DNA of 64,000 nt from Streptomyces sp. ML-6 (GTDB taxonomy: Bacteria > Actinomycetota > Actinomycetes > Streptomycetales > Streptomycetaceae): assembly GCF_030116705.1 (NCBI RefSeq), contig NZ_JAOTIK010000001.1:1445001-1509000 (forward strand), in the 5' to 3' direction. The translations under genes and the position numbers were made by a program. Shown here piece by piece: positions 41,591-49,094 of the stretch (the first letter of the stretch is position 1; each line of letters begins with the position of its first letter). Under the pieces are notes generated by a model, which saw nothing but the letters and a program-made list of their open reading frames with translations, had not been told where the DNA came from and did not search any database.

Positions 41591-43390
41591 GTGACCCCAC
41601 GCATCGAGGACTACGCCCTCATCGGCGATCTCCAGACGGCCGCCCTGGTCGGCAGGAACGGTTCCGTCGACTGGCTCTGTCTGCCCCGCTTCGACTCGGG
41701 TGCCTGCTTCGCCGCCCTGCTCGGCGACGAGGAGAACGGCCACTGGCGGATCGCCCCGAAGGGGGCGGAGAACTGCACCCGGCGCGGCTACATGGGCGAC
41801 TCCCTCGTCCTGGAGACGGTCTGGGAGACCCGTACCGGCACGGTCAAGGTCGTCGACTTCATGCCGCAGCGCGACCGGGAACCCGATGTCATGCGGATCG
41901 TCGAGGGCGTCAGCGGCAGCGTCGACATGAGTTCGGTGCTCCGGCTGCGCTTCGACTTCGGCTCCGTCGTGCCGTGGGTGCGCCGCTCGCAGGGGCACCG
42001 GGTGGCGGTCGCGGGACCGGACTCGGTCTGGCTGCGCAGCGAACCGCCGGTCAAGACCTGGGGCCAGCAGTTCTCCACCTGCTCGTCGTTCACCGTCGCG
42101 GCGGGCGAGAAGGTGGCGTTCGTCCTGACCTGGCACCCCTCGCACTCGCCCCGCCCCGACCTCGTCGACCCGCACCTGGCCCTGGAGACCACCCTGTCCG
42201 ACTGGGCCGAGTGGTCCTCGCGGTGCAGGTACCGGGGCCCGTACCGGGAGGCGGTGATCCGTTCGCTGATCACGCTGAAGGCGCTCACCTTCGCGCCGAC
42301 CGGCGGCATCGTCGCGGCCCCCACCACCTCGCTGCCGGAGGAGATCGGCGGCGTACGGAACTGGGACTACCGCTTCTGCTGGCTGCGGGACTCCACGCTG
42401 ACCCTCGACGCCCTGGTCTCGGCCGGGTACCTGGAGGAGGCCGCGGCCTGGCGGGACTGGCTGTTGCGGGCGGTCGCCGGCGACCCCGCCGACCTCCAGA
42501 TCATGTACGGCCTCGCGGGCGAGCGGCGGCTGCCCGAGGCGGAGCTGCCATGGCTGCGCGGGTACGAGAACTCCACCCCGGTCCGGATCGGCAACGCGGC
42601 GGTCCGCCAGCGTCAGCTCGACGTCTACGGCGAGGTCATCGACTCCCTGCGGCTCGCGCGCGAGGCGGGCCTGGACGACAAGCCGCACGCCTGGAACCTC
42701 CAGCTGAGCCTGCTCGGCTTCCTGGAGTCCACCTGGCGCGAGCCGGACGAGGGACTCTGGGAGATCCGCGGCCGGCGCCGCCACTTCGTGCACTCCAAGG
42801 TCATGTCCTGGGTCGCCGCGGACCGTGCCGTGCGCACCCTGGAGGAGAACCCCTCGCTGGCCGGGGACGCCGACCGGTGGCGGGCCATGCGGGACGCCGT
42901 GCACCGGGAGGTGTGCGAGAAGGGGTTCGACCCGGTGCGGAACACCTTCACCCAGTCCTACGGCTCCCGGGAGCTGGACGCCGCGACGCTGCTGATCGCC
43001 CGCACCGGGTTCCTGCCGCCGGACGACCCCCGGGTGATCGGGACGGTCGACGCGGTCCGGGCCGAGCTGGGCAGCGGCTGCCTGGTCCGCCGCTACAGCA
43101 CGGACGGCTTCTCGGTCGACGGGCTGCCCGGTACCGAAGGGGCCTTCCTGGCCTGCTCGTTCTGGCTGGCCGACGCCCTGCGCCTGACCGGGCGCGCCGA
43201 GGAGGCGGAGGAAATCTTCCGGCAGCTGCTGGCGCTCCGCAACGACGTGGGGCTGCTCGCCGAGGAGTACGACACCGGCAAGCGGCGGCAACTCGGCAAC
43301 TTCCCGCAGGCGTTCAGCCACATCGGCCTGGTGGGCACCGCCATGGCGCTGGCCGGGCAGGGCACCCTGGAGACCGACACGGCAGGATAG
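41591..43390 (+). CDS. glycoside hydrolase family 15 protein (trehalase/glucoamylase-like)
   Basis: A 599-residue cytosolic GH15 enzyme. An N-terminal beta-domain (IEDYALIGDLQTAALVGRNG, SVDWLCLPRFDSGACFAALL) precedes the (alpha/alpha)6 barrel with the signature GGVRNWDYRFCWLRDS, the WNLQLSLLGFLE region and the EGAFLACSFWLADAL C-terminal catalytic region. Actinobacterial members of this subgroup include trehalases; alpha-glucosidase activity on trehalose or dextrin-type sugars is likely but not certain. Start is GTG 41591, with poor ribosome site. It ends 4 bases before an SDR gene, which probably shares the transcript. Confidence 0.92.
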   Translation: MTPRIEDYALIGDLQTAALVGRNGSVDWLCLPRFDSGACFAALLGDEENGHWRIAPKGAENCTRRGYMGDSLVLETVWETRTGTVKVVDFMPQRDREPDVMRIVEGVSGSVDMSSVLRLRFDFGSVVPWVRRSQGHRVAVAGPDSVWLRSEPPVKTWGQQFSTCSSFTVAAGEKVAFVLTWHPSHSPRPDLVDPHLALETTLSDWAEWSSRCRYRGPYREAVIRSLITLKALTFAPTGGIVAAPTTSLPEEIGGVRNWDYRFCWLRDSTLTLDALVSAGYLEEAAAWRDWLLRAVAGDPADLQIMYGLAGERRLPEAELPWLRGYENSTPVRIGNAAVRQRQLDVYGEVIDSLRLAREAGLDDKPHAWNLQLSLLGFLESTWREPDEGLWEIRGRRRHFVHSKVMSWVAADRAVRTLEENPSLAGDADRWRAMRDAVHREVCEKGFDPVRNTFTQSYGSRELDAATLLIARTGFLPPDDPRVIGTVDAVRAELGSGCLVRRYSTDGFSVDGLPGTEGAFLACSFWLADALRLTGRAEEAEEIFRQLLALRNDVGLLAEEYDTGKRRQLGNFPQAFSHIGLVGTAMALAGQGTLETDTAG

Positions 43391-43394
43391 GGCC

Positions 43395-44150
43395 ATGGAT
43401 CTTGGACTGAAGGACCGTGTGTACATCGTCACCGGGGCGACCCGCGGGCTGGGCAACGCCACCGCCGCGGCACTGGCCGCCGACGGCGCACGGGTGATCA
43501 TCACCGGGCGGGACGAGAAGCGCGTCGAGAAGGCCGCCGCCGAGCTGGGGCCGGACGCGCTCGGCCTCGTCGCCGACAACGCCGACCCCGAGTCCGCCCG
43601 GCGTCTGGTGGACGCGGCGCACGAGCGGTTCGGGCGGCTCGACGGCATCCTCATCAGCGTCGGCGGGCCCGCGCCCGGTTTCGTCGCCGACAACACCGAC
43701 GAGCAGTGGCGGTCGGCCTTCGAGTCGGTGTTCCTGGGCGCGGTGCGGCTGGCCAGGACCACGGCGGCCGCGCTCGGCGAGGGCGGGGTCATCGGCTTCG
43801 TGCTCTCCGGTTCCGTGCACGAGCCGATCGCCGGGCTGACCATCTCCAACGGGCTGCGCCCCGGTCTGGCGGGCTTCGCCAAGTCCCTGGCCGACGAGCT
43901 GGGGCCCCGGGGCATCCGGGTGGTGGGGGTGCTGCCGGCCCGGATCGACACGGACCGGGTCCGCGAACTGGACGCGCTCTCGGGCGACGCGGAGGCCTCC
44001 CGCGCCGCCAACGAGGCGCGCATCCCGCTGCGGCGCTACGGCACGCCGGAGGAGTTCGGGCGGACCGCGGCGTTCCTGCTGTCGCCGGCGGCCTCGTACC
44101 TGACGGGCATCATGGTGCCGGTCGACGGCGGTTACCGGCACGGTTTCTGA
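43395..44150 (+). CDS. SDR-family oxidoreductase lacking the Tyr-x3-Lys pair
   Basis: A 251-residue SDR. The Rossmann motif VTGATRGLGNATAAAL, an ISVGGPAPG segment and the C-terminal PVDGGYRHGF are normal. Aligning from the helix GLAGFAKSLADELG, the catalytic Tyr is Ser151 and the Lys is Arg155 (ISNGLRPG instead of YxxSK). Such LSN-type SDRs form a known divergent subset with unclear activity; a role as a regulator or a different chemistry is possible. The ATG is 4 bases after the GH15 stop with no separate promoter. Ends at a hairpin shared with the Asp23 operon. Confidence 0.88.
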   Translation: MDLGLKDRVYIVTGATRGLGNATAAALAADGARVIITGRDEKRVEKAAAELGPDALGLVADNADPESARRLVDAAHERFGRLDGILISVGGPAPGFVADNTDEQWRSAFESVFLGAVRLARTTAAALGEGGVIGFVLSGSVHEPIAGLTISNGLRPGLAGFAKSLADELGPRGIRVVGVLPARIDTDRVRELDALSGDAEASRAANEARIPLRRYGTPEEFGRTAAFLLSPAASYLTGIMVPVDGGYRHGF

Positions 44151-44270
44151 GCGGTTCCCGAACGGTTTCCGGGCCCGGTTCGGTTCCTGGTTCCGTTCCT
44201 GGTTCCGTTTTCCGTTCCCGGCGTCCGGGCCGCGACCGTCCGGCGTCCGGCGGCCGGGTGGCGTCCGGGC

Positions 44271-44302
44271 TCCCGCAGCACGCCCACGGGCATGCTGCGG
44301 GA
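44271..44302. terminator. hairpin between convergent SDR and AmaP genes
   Basis: TCCCGCAGCA (44271-44280) pairs with TGCTGCGGGA (44293-44302), with an inner GCCC/GGGC stem. It is 121 bases after the SDR stop and 27 bases after the amaP stop. The GGTTCC-rich stretch at 44161-44220 before it is low-complexity. Confidence 0.75.
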
Positions 44303-44328
44303 GAGTGCCCGGGCCCGGCCCGGGGCCG

Positions 44329-44916
44329 TCAGCTCACCCGCTCCGCCCGGTGCCCGACCGCCCTCAGCCGTACCTCGGCCGGCAGTTCGGCCAGTCCCGC
44401 CGATTCCCGCGCGTGGGCCAGCGCCTCGTCGGTGAGGCGGCCGAGCGTCTCGTCGGGTGCCGCGTGCGGCTCCATCCGCAGCCGGATCCGGACGCGCGGC
44501 GCGGAGCGCCGGCCGGTCAGCGCGACCCGGGCACGGGCCACCCCGTCCAGGTTCCCCGCCTCGTCGGCGAGCACCCCTTCCAGGGCCCGGCCCCGCAGTC
44601 GGGCCCCCTCGCCGTCGCCGCTGTCCACCAGCACCTCGGCGAGCCGGGCGCGGCGCAGCTGGGCCAGGAACCACCACAGGGCCAGGACGACCATGACGGC
44701 CAGGGCCGCGATGACCGTCGGCCACCACCAGCCCTGGTCCCGCCAGCGTTCCCGGTCGGCCGCGCTGAGCAGCACGTCCGTCCTGCCGTACCAGGGCCAC
44801 CAGGACGGCACGGAGAGGCCGAGCCCGGCGGCGAGCACCGCACCGCCGACGCAGAGCAGCACCAGTCCGGCCAGGCCGAGCAGTACCCGGTTGACGGTCC
44901 CGAGCAACGGGCTCAC
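44329..44916 (-). CDS. amaP: alkaline-shock membrane anchor protein AmaP-like
   Basis: A 195-residue protein with two N-terminal membrane helices (about 9-33 and 67-87) around a short extracytoplasmic loop (WWPWYGRTDVLLSAADRERW). The cytoplasmic domain then carries repeated ARxR stretches. This is the architecture of AmaP, which tethers Asp23 to the membrane in firmicutes. Its ATG overlaps the preceding gene by ATGA. Last gene of the five-gene Asp23 operon. Confidence 0.82.
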   Translation of the reverse strand: MSPLLGTVNRVLLGLAGLVLLCVGGAVLAAGLGLSVPSWWPWYGRTDVLLSAADRERWRDQGWWWPTVIAALAVMVVLALWWFLAQLRRARLAEVLVDSGDGEGARLRGRALEGVLADEAGNLDGVARARVALTGRRSAPRVRIRLRMEPHAAPDETLGRLTDEALAHARESAGLAELPAEVRLRAVGHRAERVS

Positions 44917-45599
44917 CCCTTCTTCGTGGGTCGGCGGACATGCACGGACAGACTCGGCGGCCGGGCCAGCCCCAGTTCCCCGACGGCGTCCTCGAGCACG
45001 GTGTCCAGGTCGGCCCGTACGTCGTCGAGTTCCCGGAAGTGCGACACGGCGCGCACCACCGCCCGGCTGCGGCCCGCCCGGACCCGTACCGACTGCACCC
45101 CGGCCACCTCGACGGCGCGGTCGCGCAGGACCAGGGCGGCCGCGGACCGGTCGAGGGCGGCCCGGACGCCGGGGCGGTCTCGGCGCATCGGCAGCAGGGC
45201 GCGCAGTCCGGGGGTGAGGGCCAGCACGAGCAGCCAGAGGCCGATCAGCACGGCGAGGGCGGCGAGGGCGAGGACCCAGGTGTTCTCCAGCGGGCGGGCG
45301 GCCAGTTCACCGGCCAGCTCCCGGCGCCACCGCATCGCCTGGCGGTCGGCCCGTACCGCCGCCACGTCGTAGAGCAGCAGGGCGGCGGCGCCGAGGACCA
45401 GCAGGGCGAGGACCGCCGCGGGGATGCGGCGCGCGGACCAGAAGCGGCCCGCCCGGGGGCCGCCGTGCCGCCGGGCGGGTGCCGGGCCCGGTGCGAGGGA
45501 CGAGGAGGACCGGTCGGGTGCGAGCACGTCCCCGTGCCCGGTGGGGCCGGTGGCGGGCAGCGGCCGCGTCCCGTGCTCCGGTTCCAGGGGTTCGCTCAT
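44913..45599 (-). CDS. DUF6286-type membrane protein of the Asp23 operon
   Basis: A 228-residue protein with a ~55-residue disordered N terminus, two membrane helices (about 58-78 and 105-125; AAVLALLVLGAAALLLYDV and WVLALAALAVLIGLWLLVLAL) and a cytoplasmic domain of ~95 residues (RPGVRAALDRSAAALVLRDR, SVRVRAGRSRAVVRAVSHF) resembling the AmaP/Asp23 soluble fold. It overlaps both neighbours by four bases. Probably a second membrane anchor in the same complex. Confidence 0.8.
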   Translation of the reverse strand: MSEPLEPEHGTRPLPATGPTGHGDVLAPDRSSSSLAPGPAPARRHGGPRAGRFWSARRIPAAVLALLVLGAAALLLYDVAAVRADRQAMRWRRELAGELAARPLENTWVLALAALAVLIGLWLLVLALTPGLRALLPMRRDRPGVRAALDRSAAALVLRDRAVEVAGVQSVRVRAGRSRAVVRAVSHFRELDDVRADLDTVLEDAVGELGLARPPSLSVHVRRPTKKG

Positions 45600-45958
45600 C
45601 GGGTCCTCACCCCTGTCCCGGCGCCCGCTCCGACCGGATGCAGTCGTTCGACCTGTACGGCCACCTCGGGCACGTCCATCCCCGCCAGCTCCCTCACCCG
45701 CTCGGCGACCCGGCGGCGCACCCCGCCGCACTGGCGGCCGATGTCGGAGGGGTAGCGGAGTTCCAGGCTCACCCGTACCCGGGCGACGTCCCGGTGCACC
45801 GTGACCGTGGCGCGCGGGGCGCCGCCCTCCTCCGGCGGTTCCTCGATCGCCTCCTTCGCCGCCTGGGCGGCGATCTTCGCGACCACCCGGTCGGCGATCC
45901 GGGTCTCCCCGCGTTCACCGGCGGCGATCTTGCGGCTCACCCCCGACACCGTCGTCAC
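45596..45958 (-). CDS. Asp23/Gls24-family envelope stress protein (short form)
   Basis: A 120-residue Asp23-family protein. The domain core is TRIADRVVAKIAAQAAKEAI, then RATVTVHRDVARVRVSLELRYPSD and VAERVRELAGMDVPEVAVQVERL. Starts at GTG 45958, overlapping the upstream gene (GTGA). Asp23 proteins form membrane-associated clusters with AmaP. Its paralogue lies two genes upstream. Confidence 0.88.
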   Translation of the reverse strand: MTTVSGVSRKIAAGERGETRIADRVVAKIAAQAAKEAIEEPPEEGGAPRATVTVHRDVARVRVSLELRYPSDIGRQCGGVRRRVAERVRELAGMDVPEVAVQVERLHPVGAGAGTGVRTR

Positions 45959-46146
45959 CGGCGTCGGTCGCCGCGCTCGCGACTCCGGAAGAAGTCGCCG
46001 GGTTCCAGGTCGCCCTCCACGAAGCGGCCGGCGACGAAGCCGACCGCCCCCAACGCGGCCACCAGCAGGAAGGCCCCGAATCCGCCGAAGTACCCGGCGA
46101 ATCCGAGCGCCATGCCGGCCACCATGCCGATCACAGCCATGCTCAT
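45955..46146 (-). CDS. 63-residue double-span membrane protein of the Asp23 operon
   Basis: Two close hydrophobic helices with glycine-zipper character (MAVIGMVAGMALGFAGYFGG and FLLVAALGAVGFVAGRFVEG) and an Arg/Glu-rich tail. It is comparable to the small DUF2273-type proteins of other Asp23 loci. ATG at 46146 with GAGGAG eight bases upstream. 32 bases after the first Asp23 gene. Confidence 0.85.
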   Translation of the reverse strand: MSMAVIGMVAGMALGFAGYFGGFGAFLLVAALGAVGFVAGRFVEGDLEPGDFFRSRERGDRRR

Positions 46147-46178
46147 CGTGTGCTCCTCGCCTGCCTCGTGCCCAAGAC

Positions 46179-46655
46179 CTACTGGAGCCGCGGTTCGGGC
46201 TGCTCGTCGTCGACCTCGTCGGGCAGCTTCACGTCGCTCACCGCGATGTTGACCTCGACGACCTCCAGACCGGTCATCCGCTCGACCGCCGCGACCACGT
46301 TCTCCCGCACGTCGCGGGCGACGTCGGCGATCGAGACGCCGTAGTCGACGACGATCTCCAGGTCGAGGGCGGTCTGGGACTCGCCGACCTCCGCCTTCAC
46401 CCCGCGGGTGACGGCCTTGCCCCCGCCCCCGCCGGGCACCCGGTCGCGCACCGCGCCGAACGTGCGCGACAGGCCGCTGCCCATCGCGTGGACGCCGACC
46501 ACGTCACGGGCCGCCATTCCCGCGATCTTCTCGACCACGCCATCGGCGATGGTGGTGCGGCCGCGGGTGGCGGGGGCTCCCCCGCCACGCTTGACGAGCG
46601 GACTCGATTCCCGGTCGGAGCTCTCGGGCCGGTTCCGCTGTGTGGTGTCGGTCAT
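46179..46655 (-). CDS. Asp23/Gls24-family envelope stress protein (first gene)
   Basis: A 158-residue Asp23-family protein with a disordered N terminus. Core: TTIADGVVEKIAGMAARDVVGVHAMGS, a Gly-rich loop, VKAEVGESQTALDLEIVVDYG, DVARDVRENVVAAVERMTGL and VVEVNIAVSDVKLPDE. Starts at ATG 46655 with an AAGGGAAGAG upstream. First gene of the operon; 92 bases from the divergent gene at 46748, with which it probably shares a promoter region. Confidence 0.92.
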   Translation of the reverse strand: MTDTTQRNRPESSDRESSPLVKRGGGAPATRGRTTIADGVVEKIAGMAARDVVGVHAMGSGLSRTFGAVRDRVPGGGGGKAVTRGVKAEVGESQTALDLEIVVDYGVSIADVARDVRENVVAAVERMTGLEVVEVNIAVSDVKLPDEVDDEQPEPRLQ

Positions 46656-46747
46656 CGCCACTCTTCCCTTCGGGATGATTCGCCCCTCTTTGCCCACATT
46701 AGGCGGGGTTGCCGCGTCCTGCGCCGTGAATACGGCAGGCTGGGGGG

Positions 46748-47467
46748 ATGACGACGGGTGAGGGCCCGCAGCGGGCGGGCGAATGGGCGGCGGCGGTCAG
46801 GCAGAGGCTCGGCCTCGGACGGCTGCTCCCGCTGGGCGGTCCGGCCGACGGGGCCTGGATCGCCGAGCGGGCGGCGGTCGCGGTGCTGCGCGGGGCGGTG
46901 GCGGGGCAGGAGCCGGGCGCGCTGCTCGGGCGGCTCAGGATCGCGGTGGCCGCTCCGGATTCGGCCCCGGAACCGGAGGTGGAACCGCCGCCGAGCGCCC
47001 TGCCGCCGGGGCCGTTGCGGATCGAGGCGGCCATGTCGGCCCTGTCCGGCCGGCCGCTGCCGACCGCCGCCGACGCACTGCGTTCGGCCCTGTTCACGGC
47101 GGCCGGGGACCGGCTGGGCCTGGTGGTGGCGGAGGTGGACGTACGGGTGACGGAGCTGCTGGACGCACCGCCCGAACGGACGCCTCCCGCACCGCCCGAG
47201 GTGCACGGGGCGCGGGCGACGGAGGACGCGGGGCGGGCCGCCGCCGGGGTTCCGGGCGTGGTGGCGCTGACCCGGGCGCTGGGACACCCGGTGCACACGG
47301 GCCCGGGGCGGGTGCGGATCGAGCTGGCGACGGACCCCGCGCACCGGGCGCTCGACGTGGCGCGCGCCGTGCGGGGCGCGGTGACGGACGCGGTGGAGGG
47401 GCGCCCCTCGGTCGCGGTGCTGATCACCGCAGTGGTGGAACGCGACCGGGTGACGGGACTCGACTGA
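46748..47467 (+). CDS. conserved hypothetical protein divergent from the Asp23 operon
   Basis: A 239-residue soluble protein of unknown function. The second half contains TAAGDRLGLVVAEVDVRVTEL and PGRVRIELATDPAHRALDVARAVRGAV with a final VAVLITAVVERD, which resemble the beta-alpha pattern of Asp23 domains. The central part is Pro-rich. This suggests, weakly, two degenerate Asp23-like domains. Its position opposite the Asp23 operon supports a link. Convergent with an enoyl-CoA hydratase across a terminator. Confidence 0.7.
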   Translation: MTTGEGPQRAGEWAAAVRQRLGLGRLLPLGGPADGAWIAERAAVAVLRGAVAGQEPGALLGRLRIAVAAPDSAPEPEVEPPPSALPPGPLRIEAAMSALSGRPLPTAADALRSALFTAAGDRLGLVVAEVDVRVTELLDAPPERTPPAPPEVHGARATEDAGRAAAGVPGVVALTRALGHPVHTGPGRVRIELATDPAHRALDVARAVRGAVTDAVEGRPSVAVLITAVVERDRVTGLD

Positions 47468-47534
47468 ACGGGGGCCGGGCGGGACCGGTGCGCCTCCCGC
47501 CGACGGCGGCCCGGGCGTTCGCGGGCGCCCGGAA

Positions 47535-47573
47535 CCCGTGGGCGGGACCGGACCGGCCGGTTCCGCCCACGGG
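47535..47573. terminator. 17-bp hairpin between convergent genes
   Basis: Arms 47535-47551 and 47557-47573 pair with one G-T, loop ACCGG. It serves the hypothetical gene ending 47467 and the enoyl-CoA hydratase ending 47591. No U-tract. Confidence 0.9.
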
Positions 47574-47590
47574 GCCGCGAGCGCCCGGGA

Positions 47591-48382
47591 TCAGTCGGTG
47601 ATGCCCGCCAGGTCGCGCAGCCGGCGGCCCTGCGCGGCGCGTTCGGCGGCGCGCTGTTCCTCGTAGCCGCGCGAGACCGCACCGCGCAGCAGCGCCTTGG
47701 TCTCCACGACCGCGTCGCGCGGGGCGGCCAGCAGCGCGCCGGCCAGGTCGCGGGCCGCGCCGTCCAGCTCGTCGGCGGGGACCACGAGGTTGGCCAGGCC
47801 GGTGCGTTCGGCCTCCTCGGCGTGGACGAAGCGGCCCGTGGCACAGATCTCGAGCGCGCGGGCGTACCCCACCAGGTGCACCAGGGGGTGCGTGCCGGTG
47901 AGGTCGGGGACCAGTCCGAGACTGGTCTCACGCATGGCGAACTGCACGTCCTCGGCGACGATCCGCAGATCGCAGGCGAGGGCCAGCTGGAAACCGGCAC
48001 CGATCGCGTGCCCCTGGACGGCCGCGATCGACACGATGTCGTTGCGGCGCCACCAGGTGAACGCCTCCTGGTACTCGGCGATGATCGCGTCGAGCTCGTC
48101 CTGCGGGCCGCGCGCCATGTCGAGGAAGGACGGCTCGCCGTCGAATCCCTCGGGGGTGAACGCCTGCCGGTCGAGGCCGGCGGAGAACGACTTGCCCTCG
48201 CCGCGGAGCACGACGACCCGCACGCTGCCGGGCAGTGCCCGTCCGGCTTCCGTCAACGCCCGCCACAGAGCGGGAGACTGGGCGTTGCGCCTGGCCGGGT
48301 TGGTGAGGGTCACCATGGCGACCGCGTCGTCGACGGTGAGTCGTACGCCGTCCTTGTCGAGTACGGGGTCGAGCGAGGTCAT
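47591..48382 (-). CDS. enoyl-CoA hydratase/isomerase family protein
   Basis: A 263-residue crotonase-fold enzyme. The first oxyanion loop is KSFSAGLDRQAF, the second GHAIGAGFQLALACDLRI, and the acidic region is ETSLGLVPDLTGT. One catalytic Glu (in METSLG-type position, RETSLG) is present, so hydratase or isomerase activity on an acyl-CoA is likely; a clear substrate is not predictable. ATG 48382 has GGAGGCG upstream. A 9-bp inverted repeat in its upstream region is a good operator candidate. Confidence 0.92.
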   Translation of the reverse strand: MTSLDPVLDKDGVRLTVDDAVAMVTLTNPARRNAQSPALWRALTEAGRALPGSVRVVVLRGEGKSFSAGLDRQAFTPEGFDGEPSFLDMARGPQDELDAIIAEYQEAFTWWRRNDIVSIAAVQGHAIGAGFQLALACDLRIVAEDVQFAMRETSLGLVPDLTGTHPLVHLVGYARALEICATGRFVHAEEAERTGLANLVVPADELDGAARDLAGALLAAPRDAVVETKALLRGAVSRGYEEQRAAERAAQGRRLRDLAGITD

Positions 48383-48399
48383 GGGGCGCCTCCGGGTCC

Positions 48400-48432
48400 G
48401 TTCAGTCAGCACGTGGAGCTAAGTGACTGAAC
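48400..48432 (-). promoter_or_regulatory. GTTCAGTCA...TGACTGAAC inverted repeat, likely operator
   Basis: A perfect 9-bp inverted repeat (48400-48408 / 48424-48432, 15-base spacer), 18-50 bases upstream of the enoyl-CoA hydratase start. Its AT-rich sequence stands out against the surrounding GC. The size fits a TetR- or GntR-type site controlling acyl-CoA metabolism; no regulator gene of that type is adjacent. Confidence 0.55.
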
Positions 48433-48436
48433 AGTA

Positions 48437-48458
48437 ACCACCCGGTCGACCGGGTGGT
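48437..48458 (-). terminator. 22-bp palindrome downstream of the HTH gene
   Basis: ACCACCCGGTC/GACCGGGTGGT is a perfect 11+11 palindrome, 74 bases after the stop of the HTH gene and just before the hydratase operator. The GGTCGACCGGGTGG sequence is partly repeated at once (48457-48469). Possible terminator. Confidence 0.5.
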
Positions 48459-48531
48459 CGACCGGGTGGCCACCGTCGGGAACGGTGAACCTCGGGACAG
48501 CCGCACGACCCGTCCCGACCGCCGGTGGCCG

Positions 48532-48753
48532 TCAGGCCGTGGCGGCCTTCTTGCCCCGTGTCGCTCCGCCGCGTCCCCGCAGCGTGACTCCGGACTCGCT
48601 GAGCATCCGGTGGACGAATCCGTAGGAGCGGCCGGTTTCCTCGGCCAGCGCCCGGATGCTCGCACCGGAGTCGTACTTCTTCTTCAGGTCTGCCGCGAGC
48701 TTGTCGCGCGCGGCGCCGGTCACCCGGCTGCCCTTCTTCAGAGTCTCGGCCAC
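48532..48753 (-). CDS. small helix-turn-helix protein
   Basis: A 73-residue DNA-binding-type protein. VAETLKKGSRVTGAARDKLA is followed by a Lys-rich helix and the HTH ASIRALAEETGRSYGFVHRMLSESG, with a basic Gly/Arg/Lys tail. A conserved actinobacterial family with unknown targets. Starts at GTG 48753 because AGGAGG lies 6 bases upstream; the longer ORF to 48819 lacks this. Monocistronic, between the ABC-F gene and the hydratase. Confidence 0.82.
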   Translation of the reverse strand: MAETLKKGSRVTGAARDKLAADLKKKYDSGASIRALAEETGRSYGFVHRMLSESGVTLRGRGGATRGKKAATA

Positions 48754-48975
48754 CCGTGCCTCCTCATGGGAAGTGCGCTCTGGACTCTCATGATCACCCC
48801 TCGGCAGCTTCCTGGCCACCCATTCGGCAAGGTCCGTGCAACCGGATTGCCGCCCGGGGAACGGGATCGGGCCTCCGGAATCCGTTGTTCCGTGGGGCTG
48901 CGGGGGCGGGTGGGGCGGGGTGCGGGGCGAATCAGCAGGTCAGGGCCGCACGGGTTTTCCGGGGGCCGAATGGGT

Positions 48976-49001
48976 GTGCCCGGCAGGCATCTGCCGGGCA
49001 C
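48976..49001 (-). terminator. 11-bp hairpin downstream of the ABC-F gene
   Basis: GTGCCCGGCAG (48976-48986), loop GCAT, CTGCCGGGCAC (48991-49001), 94 bases after the ABC-F stop. The 341-base space 48754-49094 otherwise shows only the divergent-looking leader of the HTH gene and no coding potential. Confidence 0.7.
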
Positions 49002-49094
49002 CGTGCCGGGGTACGAGACGCCGTCACACAGATGACGGAGCGCGCATGGGCCGAATGATCCAGACGGAGTGGATCAAACATGCGCCGGGCCGGT

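Noticed and set aside
40193..44023. 1276-residue minus-strand open frame
   Set aside because: Antisense to exonuclease, SURF1, GH15 and SDR genes, with low-complexity Arg/Pro/Gly composition; a product of high GC3 without stop codons.
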